A stretch of DNA of 64,000 nucleotides from Phialophora verrucosa (GCA_002099365.1 MSED01000005.1:2046001-2110000); one strand, 5' to 3'; positions 21,088 through 33,100 are shown, counted from the stretch's first letter. A program made the numbers and translations. The notes: a model not told the origin generated them from the sequence alone.

Positions 21088-23085
21088 TCAGGAAAGATTG
21101 AGTTCGACATAGGCAGACTTATGAGCGTATCCGGACTCAGGAGATGCGGCATCCTTTCCAGTATGCTCAGTCCAGGTTATCAAGATCTTCGAACCACCGT
21201 TGGTGATATCGTCGCCGCCGAAATAACCAGCATGCATACCGCCGGCATAGATATATCCCTCCACAGGCGCGTCGATCCTGGCTAAGACTCCCTCGTCGGA
21301 CCATCTGGCTTTGACAATGCTATCTACATCAAAGTCTTTGTCATCAGCGTCGAGATCAAGACTCAAGTGGCGATAGTAGAATGTGTTGTCTGCAAGAGTG
21401 TTGAGGTAGATCATGAGGAAGCTTCGGATGGCTGGAACATAGACGACATCCAAATCCTGAACCTGCATGTCCAGCATGACAGCATTCGATGATGACGACG
21501 GCATGTCTTCAGTCCAGGAGTCCCCATTCCAATATTGGTATGTCGACAAGTCAGTGAAGCCAGTTGGAATGGTTCTGGCGACGAGAACACCATTGTCACC
21601 CTTGCCGAAGAGATAGATGTGGCCGTCATTGCCGCCTTTGCCGGCAGGGCCCCAAGAGCGGATTCCGCCCAGAGTGCCAAAGGTGACTTGGTCTTGATTG
21701 TACAGTTGCGGGACAACGCGCTGGGCCGTCGGACCGTAGGTAGGGTCCACCGATACCAGGAGGACGGTGTTTCCGACATCGTTGAAAACCGCTGCCTGGT
21801 TGGTCATGTCGACAACATCGTACACCAGGGCAGGATAAAGCAGGGCATGAGAGGCATTGAAAGGTATGAGTGAGGATTCTGGCCACACCGCATATCGGTA
21901 TCCGTTACCGGAGAGCTCGATGTTGAAGGACTCCTCACCAGTGGTCATGGGAGCAAAGCCTCGCATTCTCCCAACATCATCCTGCCATTCGCCGAGGTTG
22001 TCGACCAGATCGAGGGGTTCGCCGTAGAGCGCCTTCATCCCGTCGTCTGTGGCCACCGAGCTGGATACGAAACCGACCATGCCTTGCTCATCCGAGAAGC
22101 TTGCAGTGTCACAGAAGACGAAAATATGCGTTTCATTGATTGTACCTCCTTTTCCACCGTCGCGAGACATGCGTGGTGCGGCTTTCATGTCAGCCAGTTT
22201 GACACCACTGGGCAACTGACCCTCAGTCCAAGAGCCGGTATCATCAGCAATTGGATACTTGGTGATGAGGTCTGGGTTGAGGCCCGGAACAAGGAGGCTG
22301 CTTGCAAGTTTCTGGGGGGTGGCCGGGACATGACTGACATACTGCTTGGTAGGCTTGTTTGTGGAGCTGCCCAGGACTTTGACGTTTCCTACGTCAACCT
22401 CGGAGTAGGATTGGCCCAGATCCGACCGAGGGGTCGGGAGTGAGGATGATGTCGGTGGCAAAGGAAGTGGCTGGGTAGAAGGGAGGATGGTTGCACCCAT
22501 AAGGTGGATTGTGGCCGGGCTAGGATCATTCAAAGCGGATTTCAGGTAGCAATCATCGGCACCGTGGCTGCGATCTGGCGCGAAGACAAACCCGGCGCAG
22601 CGGGTGCCTGTCACGGCTTTCTCATTGTAGGTCTCACAATGTCCCAAACACTCATTGAAGGAGCCGGCTAGAATGAAGGGATAGATGTCCTGGGCAGGGA
22701 AGTCGATGTCGCAGATCATGGTGTACTTTGTGCCATTGGGGAGCGCAGTGACGAAGGTGGTGCCATTCGCAGTATCGCATGGCAAGCTTGATGGTAGCAG
22801 AGTCGGATTGGTGCAATGGACTCCGATACAGGGGGATGCTGGGCTGGCAGAGACTGAGCTCGCTATTGCTTTGGCGGGAATGGGATATTTGCTAGTGTGG
22901 ATCGGTCCATCCCGGCCTGCGAGAAGATGACTGAAACCATGAGGGTGAGTTGTCGCGAGGTTGAAGAAAGAGAGAAAGACGAGGGACTGAATCAGCATTT
23001 CGCTGAAACCAGTGCGGAAGGAGCGCATGGTGGCGTTGAGTGCTGTCTTCGTGTCAATATCAGGTCCCTCCAGGATGACCTTCAT
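21088..23085 (-). CDS. Secreted DUF4185-like propeller protein with Cys-rich N-terminal module
   Basis: One exon, up to 665 aa. A strong hydrophobic signal (MLIQSLVFLSFFNLA) starts near residue 30, so translation may begin at an internal Met (MRSFRTG or MLIQSL) rather than the first ATG at 23085. Residues about 75-175 hold a Cys-rich, PAN/apple-like segment (FNECLGHCETYNEK, then AGFVFAPDRSHGADDCYLKS). From about 240 to the end there is a repetitive beta-rich region with KYPIADDTGSWTEG, MSRDGGKGGTINETHIFVF and FGGDDITNGGSKILITWTEH. It looks like the five-bladed propeller of DUF4185-type proteins, some of which are predicted carbohydrate-active. The propeller assignment is from memory and tentative; secretion is well supported. 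No GPI or C-terminal membrane segment is seen. Confidence 0.72.
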   Translation of the reverse strand: MKVILEGPDIDTKTALNATMRSFRTGFSEMLIQSLVFLSFFNLATTHPHGFSHLLAGRDGPIHTSKYPIPAKAIASSVSASPASPCIGVHCTNPTLLPSSLPCDTANGTTFVTALPNGTKYTMICDIDFPAQDIYPFILAGSFNECLGHCETYNEKAVTGTRCAGFVFAPDRSHGADDCYLKSALNDPSPATIHLMGATILPSTQPLPLPPTSSSLPTPRSDLGQSYSEVDVGNVKVLGSSTNKPTKQYVSHVPATPQKLASSLLVPGLNPDLITKYPIADDTGSWTEGQLPSGVKLADMKAAPRMSRDGGKGGTINETHIFVFCDTASFSDEQGMVGFVSSSVATDDGMKALYGEPLDLVDNLGEWQDDVGRMRGFAPMTTGEESFNIELSGNGYRYAVWPESSLIPFNASHALLYPALVYDVVDMTNQAAVFNDVGNTVLLVSVDPTYGPTAQRVVPQLYNQDQVTFGTLGGIRSWGPAGKGGNDGHIYLFGKGDNGVLVARTIPTGFTDLSTYQYWNGDSWTEDMPSSSSNAVMLDMQVQDLDVVYVPAIRSFLMIYLNTLADNTFYYRHLSLDLDADDKDFDVDSIVKARWSDEGVLARIDAPVEGYIYAGGMHAGYFGGDDITNGGSKILITWTEHTGKDAASPESGYAHKSAYVELNLS

Positions 23086-23837
23086 TACAACTTACCTTGC
23101 AACGACAGTCCGGGTGTGCACGACCGACCCAGCCGGTTCGCGATTGTTCAAGGAGTGACGGTGGGGAGTGAGTGACTGTCTTCAGTTACGAGTTGAGAAG
23201 GAGTGCAAGATGTGTGTCCAAAAGAAATGTTGTTGTCTTGACGACCGCAAAGGAAGGTGGAAGGCAGAGATGGGAAGCTCCAAAACACGAGAAGGTTGTT
23301 TACAAGGTCCGGCAGAATCCATCTGGACACTCGCACTTCCTCTACCGCACCAGGGCGAGACTCGGCACGTAACCGGTGAGTGAAGTCGTAGAGCAGTAGT
23401 CCGAGTACACGTTACTTGGTGAAATCGAGGGTAAGTCTATGGGCATATCCTAGTGTCATCAGAACTGACTCTTCGTTTGTTTCATTTCGTGTGAAGCACA
23501 ATGTCCAACTCCAAAGGCGTCCAAGTATTTGCTTCGCATGGAGTTCATCATGGCATTCATGGCCTCTTGAATTTCTCTGCCCTGTGCCCGAATGATACGG
23601 GGCTTTGGTTGGATGTGGCCAGCATCCGGAAGAACAGGTATCGTTTCAACTGTCACTGGGATTGCCACTGCTGTATCGCTTTCCAAGTCACCTTGTCCTC
23701 ATCTTGGATCATCGTCGCTGACTGTCCCCATGTTCGGCGTGCCCGTGACAGACTGTGTCAAACTCAATATCTGTGCAACCTCAAGTATTCGCCCCCCACA
23801 TCAGTAGGTTCACTGGATGGTGACCTGTCGGTCGACC
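23086..23837. other. Intergenic region
   Basis: 5' flank of the secreted propeller gene and 3' flank of the RRT8-like gene. Frames at 23459-23935 on both strands are short and lack support. Confidence 0.45.
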
Positions 23838-24725
23838 TCATTCGGCCTTCTTTGCAAGTTCCCGCACGTTTGACGAGGGTGTTGCATTCTTCTCTAGATC
23901 CGCAGCCCATAACGCTGCTCCCACCGTGTTCGTGAAGGCGAAAACGAGGTTGGCGAAAGGGATCATCTCCAGAACGAATGCTACCACGCCGAATGCAGTA
24001 TATCCTCCGCGATGATACTCAATGTGTGCTTCCCTCTTTCCCTTGCTCCATTCTTTCAGCTGAAAGTATCTCGTATGTGCTGCTGGGCCGGCTCGCTTTC
24101 CTTGCAGCGCAATGAAAACCACCGTGCCGACCACCGGAATGAAGTTGAGAGGCAGGTAGAGCACGTATCGAATGATCGCATTGGGCGTGAACTTTGCAAA
24201 TGGCCTCTTGAACAATTTTCCTAGCCTGGCAATGTTGTCCCCTCCAGCCTTGATTTGTCTGCCGCCCTCCACCAAGTTCGTGCACTGCCGAGAGAGCAAC
24301 GTGCCGTCGAAAGTGTCTACTAATGCGTCCTCGATCAGGAAGGTCCTCGAGAAGAGATTGATGAGGGTCGAACTCTCGCTGAGGGTGAGCAGGGCCGCTG
24401 AGATTGCTGCGACCGGACCGGAAGTGAATGCCATGATGGCGGCTTGAGGAACGTAGGCGACAAGGAACATGAATGTGGTGACGCCAATGCTGAGGGTCAA
24501 AGTCGGCGCCAGTTTCGAAGTCAACGGTTTCCAGAGGTCTTTATGGGAAAGGAAGTAGAATATGCCCTATTCGCGCGTTAGAACGATCGTTTCTCTCTAC
24601 CCGCGGAAAGGTGGCATGCATGCCTTGATGGGGTAGAGGTATGCTCGAGATCTGACAGCTTCCTGTGTCATGATTTTGACTCGATCCGCCTCTTCGGCTG
24701 CGACTTGCTTGACACGGTCCGCCAT
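23838..24725 (-). CDS. RRT8/EI24-like integral membrane protein
   Basis: Fungal RRT8/LDS-type proteins are multi-spanning membrane proteins associated with lipid droplets or spore-wall formation in yeast; the role here is inferred. Exon 1 is 24725-24624 (34 codons) and exon 2 is 24566-23838, giving 276 aa. The N-terminus is amphipathic (MADRVKQVAAEEADRVK), then YLYPIK|GIFYFLSHKDLWKP spans the join, a typical family opening. Hydrophobic segments lie at about residues 52-75, 78-98, 155-182 and 215-240, including LPLNFIPVVGTVVFIALQG and VLEMIPFANLVFAFTNTVG. The intron 24567-24623 uses a GC donor (AAG|GCATGC) and acceptor GAATAG, with a CTAAC branch site. The only nearby GT donor would give an intron of about 34 nt, too short. 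The frame runs upstream of 24725 without another ATG. Confidence 0.8.
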
Positions 24726-25053
24726 CTCGCCGCGGAGGTACAATGAGTATCGATTCAAGGGAGTAGTCTGAAATGCCAGCAGTGCGCGTGCAAACTTCAA
24801 GTTAAACAACCTCAGAAGACGCCCACATGCCAGCTGGTGGGAGTTGTCGTCAATGATGTCATTCTCACATCACAGGTCAACGGCGCCAGCCGGCCCCGGA
24901 CCCAATCAGGCACTCGTTGCTCGTTATTAGCGCGTCGGGGCGCGTCCTTGATGCTCCTTGGCGCCAGGCGGGGAAGCTTCGCGTCTAATAGTAAACTTTC
25001 AGCCTCAGGGCAGACAGCAAAGACCTCCGGCAACGATTGGCAAAGAGCACCAT
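24726..25053. promoter_or_regulatory. Divergent flank, RRT8-like gene / decayed gene
   Basis: 328 bp lie between the start of the minus-strand membrane protein and the first ATG of the plus-strand decayed gene. It presumably held a shared promoter. No specific motif is claimed. Confidence 0.4.
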
Positions 25054-26900
25054 CATGGACGGAATCGAACAAGGGCAGCTGGATCAAGTAGAGTCAGAGG
25101 GCGCAGGAGAACTCGAAGGAGACGAGTCTGCCCATGAGAGTGAGATTCAGAGCGGGGAGGATGTCGATGCTGAAAATCAGTCGATGCTCGTACCCCTGAA
25201 AGCAGGAACTTGATTGGGTTCCCCACGCCGGAAACAAGCTTGCAAAACGGACAAAATCACACATCCACAGAATACTCGAATCAGCCGAGACGCCTGGTGA
25301 GTTCATCAGCTCTTCCGTTACGCAAGTTCCAGCCAACCCTGGACTGGAAATTGACGGCTCCGGCATCTTGGGCCTGCCTATCTCACAACAGAGCGTTGAG
25401 ATTCTCTCCAAACACCTCGATACAACATATCCCTCATGTAGCCAGCACGGCTGCCTGATCATACACGAGGACGCAATCACGTTCACCCACCCGAAATGGA
25501 GTGCTGCCTCACTTGACATCGGCACCTAGCTGAACGATGCGCCTTTTGCGACGGCGAAAACTGTTTTGGTACATCCGTGATTGATCCTGTCTCCTGCGGG
25601 CGCAGAGGCGAGCAAAGCGCTGCAGGCCTTTGTACGTGAAGACTCTACTATTACGCGATGAATCCGGCCTAAGGCATAGCTTTAATGACACCGATGTCCG
25701 GCCAGAGATGTTCCCACGTCTTGCTGTCTCGCACTAGGTCGTGCTACTGTCCACTCTACCCACTGATGTTGATCTACTTGTGGGTCACGGACCAGATACT
25801 GGAAATGACTATTCCCACTGCATCCGAAGAGCAGATGCGGACCGCAAACGTGGACCTAATGACATAGGTTCATCACTTCCTGTGACGCTGTTGTGCGGGC
25901 GTGTTGTGGCGAAGAGAGGGTTGGCAATGGATTTATGGGCGCCAGAGACTTCTCTGCTCCAGAAAAGGAGACTAGCAGCCATTGCCGACGCACTGATCAA
26001 CAACCGCAACGCAAAAGCAGCCCAGGTTGTGCTGAGTGCTGTTGAAGTCGGTGATATCTCTGAGGACACACTAGAAGACCTTCTCCGTATTATCGGAGTA
26101 CTGGACTTTGATCAAGTTGAGAGCCAGTAAGTCTCTCGCATTTTCAAGCAGAGTTCCAGTCTACGACTAACGAGTCTTAGGTTGACTGTCGCAGCCGATC
26201 ATCAGGAGAGTCTGGAGATCTGCTTTGAGGACTCTTGAATTCTTGTGCAAGGACGCATTACCATCGACGCATCCACAATTACAGAGATGGATAACCAGGT
26301 ACCTGGCTCGATCTTGCCGAAACCTTACTGAGAGTGGATCTCTCGAGGACGTGGAAATCCCTGCGAAGGTGGCATTGTCACGAGAAAGTGATAGCTTCAT
26401 GGTAGAGTAAGGGTCCGATCCCTGAGCCAGCAGAGATGAATTTGACTGGTAGACCTCAGGTTCCTGGCACCCGGGATTCGATTCAAGTACGGCCAGGCGT
26501 TGCTACACAGCTTTATGGCCCAAGGAGACAATAGCTTTGCCCGAAGCCAAAATCCTCTCATCGTTGAGAGAGTTGATCGGAATGATTGGCACCCGGGCCT
26601 CTCGATGGACAAGCCCCAATCATCAGTTTGGTGATTGACAGTGCAGTCTCTTGAACTTCTGCCTTCTCAGGACAGGACCCTGCCTATGCCTCCAGGCAGA
26701 GGGAGCAGGCCGGCAACAGGAAGCGCGAAGAAGAAACCGAACCACTTGCGGATAAGCTGGATGTGTCTGGATCTCGCGAACAGGGCGCTGCTGGGAAGAT
26801 CCGGATCATCGATATTTGCACGTAAGTTCATTACTCGGGGTCCCTTACCGCGGAAAAGCGCGAAACGACTATCATTTTGTCCGCGGCTCTGCATGCCTGT
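25054..26900 (+). pseudogene. Decayed large fungal gene, probable prolyl-hydroxylase-type oxygenase relative
   Basis: Coding-like segments follow each other in one direction but in shifting frames broken by stops. (1) ATG at 25054, acidic N-terminus to a stop near 25211. (2) An overlapping frame of about 110 codons from about 25190 to a stop at 25527, containing ILESAETPGEF, NPGLEIDGSGILGLPISQQ and a run ending SAASLDIGT. (3) VKTLLLRDESG at about 25635, broken by a stop near 25736 and continuing as VVLLSTLPTDVDLLVGHGP. (4) A helical part at about 25930-26128 (AAQVVLSAVEVGDISEDTL). (5) LRTLEFLCKDALPS at about 26220. (6) RFKYGQALLHSFM at about 26480 and an acidic segment with EETEPLADK at about 26735. 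Order and wording resemble a large fungal 2OG-Fe(II)-oxygenase-type family that I recall, where (3) would be the iron-binding domain; the HxD motif is absent. The family name is an inference. Confidence 0.55.
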
Positions 26901-27610
26901 CTGGAGCAAATACTAGTTACAGCGACTTCTCGCCCCCCCGACGTATGGCAATTTGTCTCAGTTCGGAAACCAAGTCTCGCCGGAAATAACTGTGGATTAA
27001 AATACTTCGTACAGTACATGTTTCCATCGCCGGTTTAGTTGGTTGCACTTCAATGAGGTGGAAGATCTAAGCTCTTTGATATCCTACCCTACATAGATCT
27101 AGGTTCCACTTTTTCGTGGATTGCCAGTCGGATCACTTCTCTGGAACGGTTCTCGTGTTTGAGCATTTACAAAGTATAGATTTCCAGATCGAGACAAAGG
27201 GGAGAGAGATCATGGCGGAGTGTAGGGAGTAGGCATCTCATCTCGACTTTAGCTTTCTGACCTTGCCGGGCGCTCTCTCTACGTGGCCCATTATCGCTAC
27301 AGATGAGAGTATATAAAGTCGGAAACAATCAATATTGCGGTCTCGCTGTACCCTACCATGCGCCTAGAATGACTCCTTGTAATCAACCGCGTTTGGACCA
27401 TCGCGCAACTCGACCTCAAAGCCTTCCTTCCCCCTCTGACACCTTCGGATGAGCATAGGTGCGAATCTGGCGTATATGTATGTCCATTCGCTTCACCTCC
27501 AGGAAACTGCGGATAACAGTCACATTGTTCTTGTTGCGACAGGCTCTTAACCAAGATATTGTCAAACGAGTTCAACAGACCGCCAAGCCCAACAAGTACA
27601 TCCTAACCAA
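26901..27610. other. Intergenic region
   Basis: Remaining DNA between the decayed gene and the stop of the Rab5-like gene. Nothing coding is recognised. Confidence 0.45.
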
Positions 27611-28739
27611 TTAACAGGCACAATTGTCCTTCTGTTGCTTCGCCCTCTCGTTCAGATTCACTCTCGCTTCTTCCGCCCTGTTTGCGGCCCCGGACAGCGC
27701 CGCCTGCGTACCTCCGCCGGCAGCGCCTCGAGCACCCTTCAAGGATGTTTCTGGAATCGCGTTTGCGATCGCCGAGAATACCTCGGCGACATTCGTGCCC
27801 GTCTTTGCCGATGTCTCGAAGAACAGTAAACTTTCCTCTTCTGCGTAAGACTTGGCTTCTCTGGTGGAAACCTTCCTTGCATCGCTATTGTCTGTCTGCT
27901 CGGCATCGGCTTCTTCGCTGGTAGTGCCTTCAGCATCCTCGCCCTCCACGGGTGCGGTGGAGTCCTGCGCTGAGTTGGCAGAGTCGCTGGAACTTTCAGC
28001 GCACAGGTCGAGCTTATTGCCGACCAGTGCGATGACGATTCCGGGCGATGCTTGTCTCTGCAACTCGGCGACCCAATGCTTGGCTTTGGTGAGCGAGGTA
28101 GGCTTGGTCAGGTCGTACACTACCAGGGCGGCTTGAGCGTTGCGGTAGTACATCGGGGCGAGGGAGGCGAAGCGTTCTTGGCCCGCCGTGTCCCAGATTT
28201 CGAACTTGATGATTCGGTTGGGGAGGGAGATTTTTTGGGTTAGGAAGGCGGCTGGAAGAACGTCAGCTCAGCACGCCCGGAGAGTGGTGTGTCATTGTGT
28301 GGAAAGTAAGCGAAAGGCGTCGGGTGAGGTAGAACAGCTGTGGGGATAGACAGGAGGTTAGACATACCGCCAATGGTGGGCTCCTTGTTCTCTTGAAAGT
28401 CATTGTTGACGAAGCGCAGGACGAGAGATGACTGCTCATATTGTCAGTAACCATGTCCCGAATTTCCGCAACATTATCAGATCATCTTCTTAATTCATTC
28501 CTTCTTGACGCCATGAGATCGAAGTGAGGTAGGGATAAAGTATCCTGATTCCAACTGTGCTCCCACCGAAGTGAACGTCAAAATGTCGGAGGATTGTCAA
28601 GCATGAAGACTATTGAAAGCCACGGGAGGACAGTAACGACGGCGGCGGAGGCGCAACCCACCTTTCCAACGGCGGCCTCTCCAAGCAACACAAGCTTGAC
28701 GCTGCTGGAGGGCTTTGGAGCTGATGATGAGTCGGCCAT
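27611..28739 (-). CDS. Rab5-type small GTPase (Ypt5/Vps21 family)
   Basis: Rab5 GTPases control early-endosome fusion and endocytic traffic. Exons 28739-28662, 28431-28368 and 28251-27611 give 260 aa. All G-motifs are present after splicing: G1 LLGEAAVGKSSLVLRF, G2 NKEPTIGAAFLTQ, G3 FEIWDTAGQERFASLAP, G4 ALVGNKLDL and G5 FFETSAKTG. The C-terminus NCAC is a double-cysteine geranylgeranylation site for membrane anchoring. Between G4 and G5 there is an insertion of about 40 residues rich in Asp, Glu, Ser and Thr, longer than in metazoan Rab5, so the protein is longer than the usual 200-220 aa. Both introns interrupt in the N-terminal third (GK|SS and G|AAF). Confidence 0.94.
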
Positions 28740-29322
28740 GCTCTGTCTTGTATGTGATTGCTTTGCAATAAACGGAGTCCGGTGCGGGAGCAATCGCAGA
28801 CGAAGGGAGACCTGTTTGCTGAGGTCGGGATCAGGTGAGAGTGGGTGGTGCTTTTAGTTTGCGGCGACCGGAGAGAAAGGCATGCGGAGGGCAGATCTCT
28901 ATAGTGCACTAAGCATCGAGATGGCGGCGAAACGATTAATCGAGGAGGTAGGAAACACAGCGGTGAGGTTGAGGTGAGGTTCAGGTGAATTGAGGATGAT
29001 GGGCTGGATGTGGTGGATTGTTGATTGGAGTTTAATCGCAAAGCAGTGACGACGCAGTCCAAGTTTGGTCACGATTTCTATGCTTCACCGTATGGACTCG
29101 GCAGAATTTACAAGAATCTGCGCCCGCTGATTATCTTCCGCCCAATTCATTTTCTGTCTGCCTCGTCGCAACAGACATTCAAACGGCCATGGCCCCTGAC
29201 ACACAGAGCCTCGTGCTGCGCTTCCACACCGAGGCATACCTTGCGAGGCCGCTTCTGATGTCAACTTGCAAGGTGAGGCTAATGTGACTCAATCAATGAT
29301 ATTATTGAAGTTCGTCTACTTC
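28740..29322. promoter_or_regulatory. 5' flank of the Rab5-like gene
   Basis: Lies upstream of the Rab5 start codon (28739, minus) and downstream of a weakly supported minus-strand ORF. No clear motif or coding frame is seen. Confidence 0.4.
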
Positions 29323-30107
29323 TCAGAACAGCAGCCTGTCCATCAAACCACGGTGGTTGGTCAAAGACTCAACCACGAGGGAGCGAGCCTGCTCTTCTAG
29401 TCTAACAGGCCGTTTCATTCCGCTAATCACATCATAGAGGCATTCAGGCAGATACATTTTGAAACCTGCGAATGGCCGATGCGACCGAATGATGCCTTCT
29501 CTTTTCATCCAATCCAAAAGAAAGCCCCCAAAAGGAAAATGTTGACCTGAGTCATACAGTCTATGCCGCAGTATCATGATCTTTTTTGCCGCCCGTTCCC
29601 TGTCCCAGCCCCGTCTATCCCGAGAACGCCGTGGTGAAAATGGCACTTTTGAATACACACAATAGTAGGTTGGTTGTACAGGAATGGTCGTGCTGGTCGG
29701 TGCCCAAAAGAAATCAAAATATGGTCCCATGCGCCGTACATGCAGGGTGAAAAGGAGTCGCCGAGAACGCTCAAATATCCTTGAGACAGTACTTGTACAG
29801 GGTAGTCGATGGTTCGAAAACAATAGGGGGAATTAAAAGTGTCGCCGGAGAAGCAAAATTCTGCTCGGTCGAATGCGCAGCAGCAAGATTGTGTCGTCTT
29901 GTAGGACTCGATGCAGACAGGGCCAGCTGGTTGGTGGCTCGCGCGCCCAGACTGCGATTATTGGTGACGACCGGCAGCAGAAGTGAAGTTGGTGGGCGAT
30001 TGTCGCCAGATGATCGCGGGTGTTGGAGCTTGAGTAGCCCCGGAACGCTACTTTTGAGGAGGCTTAGGCTTGGGGACCCCTGTTGTGTCGTAACCACCAC
30101 GGCCCAT
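29323..30107 (-). CDS. Possible hypothetical gene, model uncertain
   Basis: A 166-codon frame (29823-29323) has fairly complex composition, with segments such as YYCVYSKVPFSPRRSRDRRG, HFPFGGFLLDWMKREGIIR and FKMYLPECLYDVISGMKRP, which look more protein-like than random. Its nominal ATG at 29823 is in no special context. Upstream, an ATG at 30107-30105 starts MGRGGYDTTGVPKPKPP, which runs into a possible donor (AA|GTAGCG), so a spliced gene from 30107 is conceivable, but I could not place the internal introns. No family, signal peptide or membrane segment is recognised. Non-coding remains possible. Confidence 0.3.
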
Positions 30108-30119
30108 GTCGCAAGGAGC

Positions 30120-33100
30120 GGAAGATGACGATGATGAGGCAGTCATTGTGTCTGTGTGCTGGAGGTGTTAGAATCGAGGTTGACGGTGGAAAGTGTCCAG
30201 GGGCCAGCGGTCCGGGCTTATATAGCCAGGCAGGGCACCAGGGGTATGGCTGACTCACAAGTAATATCAAAGTCCGTAGACTATTTTGCGCCTGTCCACT
30301 GAGAGCTCTGACAGACACACGAGTGTGTGACCGAGTGGTTGCTGACTGCTTGCCTCGCAAAAGTGGCAGCGTTCAAAGAATCTTTTCGTCTCTTGAGGTT
30401 GCCGGTCGAGACAAGGGAGGGAATGCGGGACGAGCACAGGAGTCGCGTTGTGAATTTGAGTTTTTGCTCCCTGTCAAAAGAGAAGTTCCGGCCCAGTGAT
30501 GACGGACAGGTCTGAGATCAGATCGATAGTCTTGACAGTACAGGTTGCCTCTCTACGTCGTCGAGTCTCGGATAGCTTGATTGCGAACAGATAGATTTTG
30601 TACACGCCCAGAGTTGAGTCCGATTCGGGAAGGCTGTGGTGATGTGTCGAACCGATGTTTCTCGAACGCCAATTACGCTTCAAATTCGGTACAGGGCTGG
30701 ATCACTTTTCGGGTCTGCGACGAGCAAAGAACTGCAAGGCTGGAACCCAACGCGATGGACGGGCAAAGAGCGTAAAGACGTGATTGAGAGAGCGAAGCGT
30801 GTAACATCCAACAGCCTAGGAAAGGAAATGCGATGGTTATAAGGTGGACGGAGAGGCAGCTGCCGTTACCCCTTATCCACCCATTCTGGCGGAAGGGTCC
30901 TAAATTTGATGGTACCTTACGATAGCACCGCGATTCCAGGGCCTGTTTCCAAGAGGCTTTTCTTTTTGGGGCACCGCGCGAGCCACAAGGCTTCCACTTG
31001 CCTCAGGCTGGGAGAGCGGGTGGTGGGGCCTGACTTGAAGCCTAGTCGAGGCGGGAGCCCTAAAACCGAGTCCAAAGGCTAAGGGGTGTTTCCATTTCAC
31101 CCTAGCTTGGCTCGAGTCGCAGCGTAACCGAAGACGGAGGAGAGCGGGCCAGAGTTTCGTGGGCATGTCTGAGGTTAGCCTGTCTCTATCGGAGGCCAGC
31201 TCGAAGCAGACGGGAGGTCAGGAACCCGCATCCGCAGTCGAGCCAGGCATGAAACTAAATGCAACGACTCGATGATGAGGAGCAGGATTCTGACTTGTGA
31301 TTGCGGTGTCGGATGCATGGACCTTTCCACCTTCAAGTCGCTGAGTGGTGGCCTGGGCATGTGAAGAGGACATGCAGGAATGTCCTGTGTACGCTTGACG
31401 TCCAGACAGAAAGAACTCTCGAGTCATCAGGACTCCAGTGAAGGATCCGTAGTTCGCAATGTCTCTGCTAGAGGGACATGAGCGAGCACGTTTTGACATG
31501 TTTGACAGCTTGCTATGTAAGGGGCAACCGCCCGAACCCAGCTCGACTCTCGAAAACTGCGAGCAACGTCCTCCACAATCTGATGGCACTCAACCGCACT
31601 GAATAGGCAGTGGGAGATCCCTCATACCAATCGAAGGGAAGTGATAGTGATGAAGGCGTGGTATGGAAGCTCAGCCGCTGACAGGCGCGCTTGACACGGG
31701 GACACCAGATAGCATTTAATGGAGTGGGAGAGACGCAGTGGGAAGGGTGGAAAGAACTGATGTGCTAACGCAAGGGCTGGCGCGTGGATGTGAGCAGGCG
31801 TGATGGAGCCGTGCTTAGACGAGCACACTAGAAACATTGGAGAACCGTCTTCCAATCCACCGCCGGATTGCCCACACAGCTGGCAGAATTGGTGTCCATT
31901 CGCCAGCGCTTCAAGAACATCAGCCAATCCTTCCATTCAAATGTGCAAAATCCGTCGCGAGTACGAAGCCCGTTCTTGTGAGGACTTCAGGGCGGATTCC
32001 ACAGAGAGCGCATCATTACTTGCGGCAAGACCAAAAGCAAAACTGGCAAGAAACCAAAAAATATTTAATTTTGCCCACGGGCGACCCCTGTTAATCGATA
32101 CTGCATCCGCCGCCGTTGAGTGGATAGGCTACCTTAACGCTGCTGTGGCTTGCATTGGCGTGTGCCCCGACAACCTGGCACGGTGGACACCACTGAAGAG
32201 CGACGGGGCATTGGACTCGCAGGATCTGGGTTCCATTGATACCGCCTTCCGGCGTTTGAGTTTGGCCGGCTCCCTGCGGGTGCCTGGTACCTGCACAAGC
32301 GTCGATCAGACGAAGCTCATCCCCTTCTCACGTCTTGCTGGCTGCCACCGTGCTCGGAGGAGTTCAGCTGCCTGCGTTTTCGCCCGATCCGTTCAATTTA
32401 TCCCTTCCCACCCTCCTCACTCCTGCCATGCGTCTTTTGCCGATTTTGACAGGTCTCTGGCATCCGACATACGTAGTCATGGTGCTACCGTCATTCTCGT
32501 CCAGCACGTCAGTCGTTGCGCCGAGCCAACCATGAGATCGAATCTCTTCACATTCTCCCCCCTTCGCTGATGCATGGAACCCATTCATCATTCGCCACAG
32601 CGTCGAGAATCTCGGGTCGTGTCACCGAGAGAATGCAGTACTAAGCGGCCTTTCACGACAGTCAAGAGTTAGCAATGCTTGGTGAACTGAAGCGCAATTA
32701 ATTGCCTATATCCTCTCGCGAAACTGCCTTGATTCCTCCAAATACAGCTGAACAGCTTCCAATGATTGTCCACAGCATGGCAACAAGGCACACTGCCGGT
32801 CACACTAGAACTGTCATCGAGTCAGTCTCGTCTCTTCTTCCTACAAATAACATACAGCCGCCCAAACTCCCACCAAATCACATGAAATAATGGGACATCC
32901 CATCATTTACCCAACCGATCTCAATCCTAGTACGGATGCTCGGTGTCCACACTCAAAGACGCTTCCGCAAAATTGCATCTTCCCTTCCCCGGCTTGTCTG
33001 TCCTTAGCCTCCGCGTACTGCACTTCCCAGGGTCTGTGGACGTCTGCTAGTGTTTCTACCTAGAATGCAGCTAGAAGGGCAGTACACTTCTTTCGTCCAC

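Noticed and set aside
31800..32570. 256-codon plus-strand frame
   Set aside because: Mixed composition without domain, signal peptide or conserved block, and it overlaps other equally open frames.
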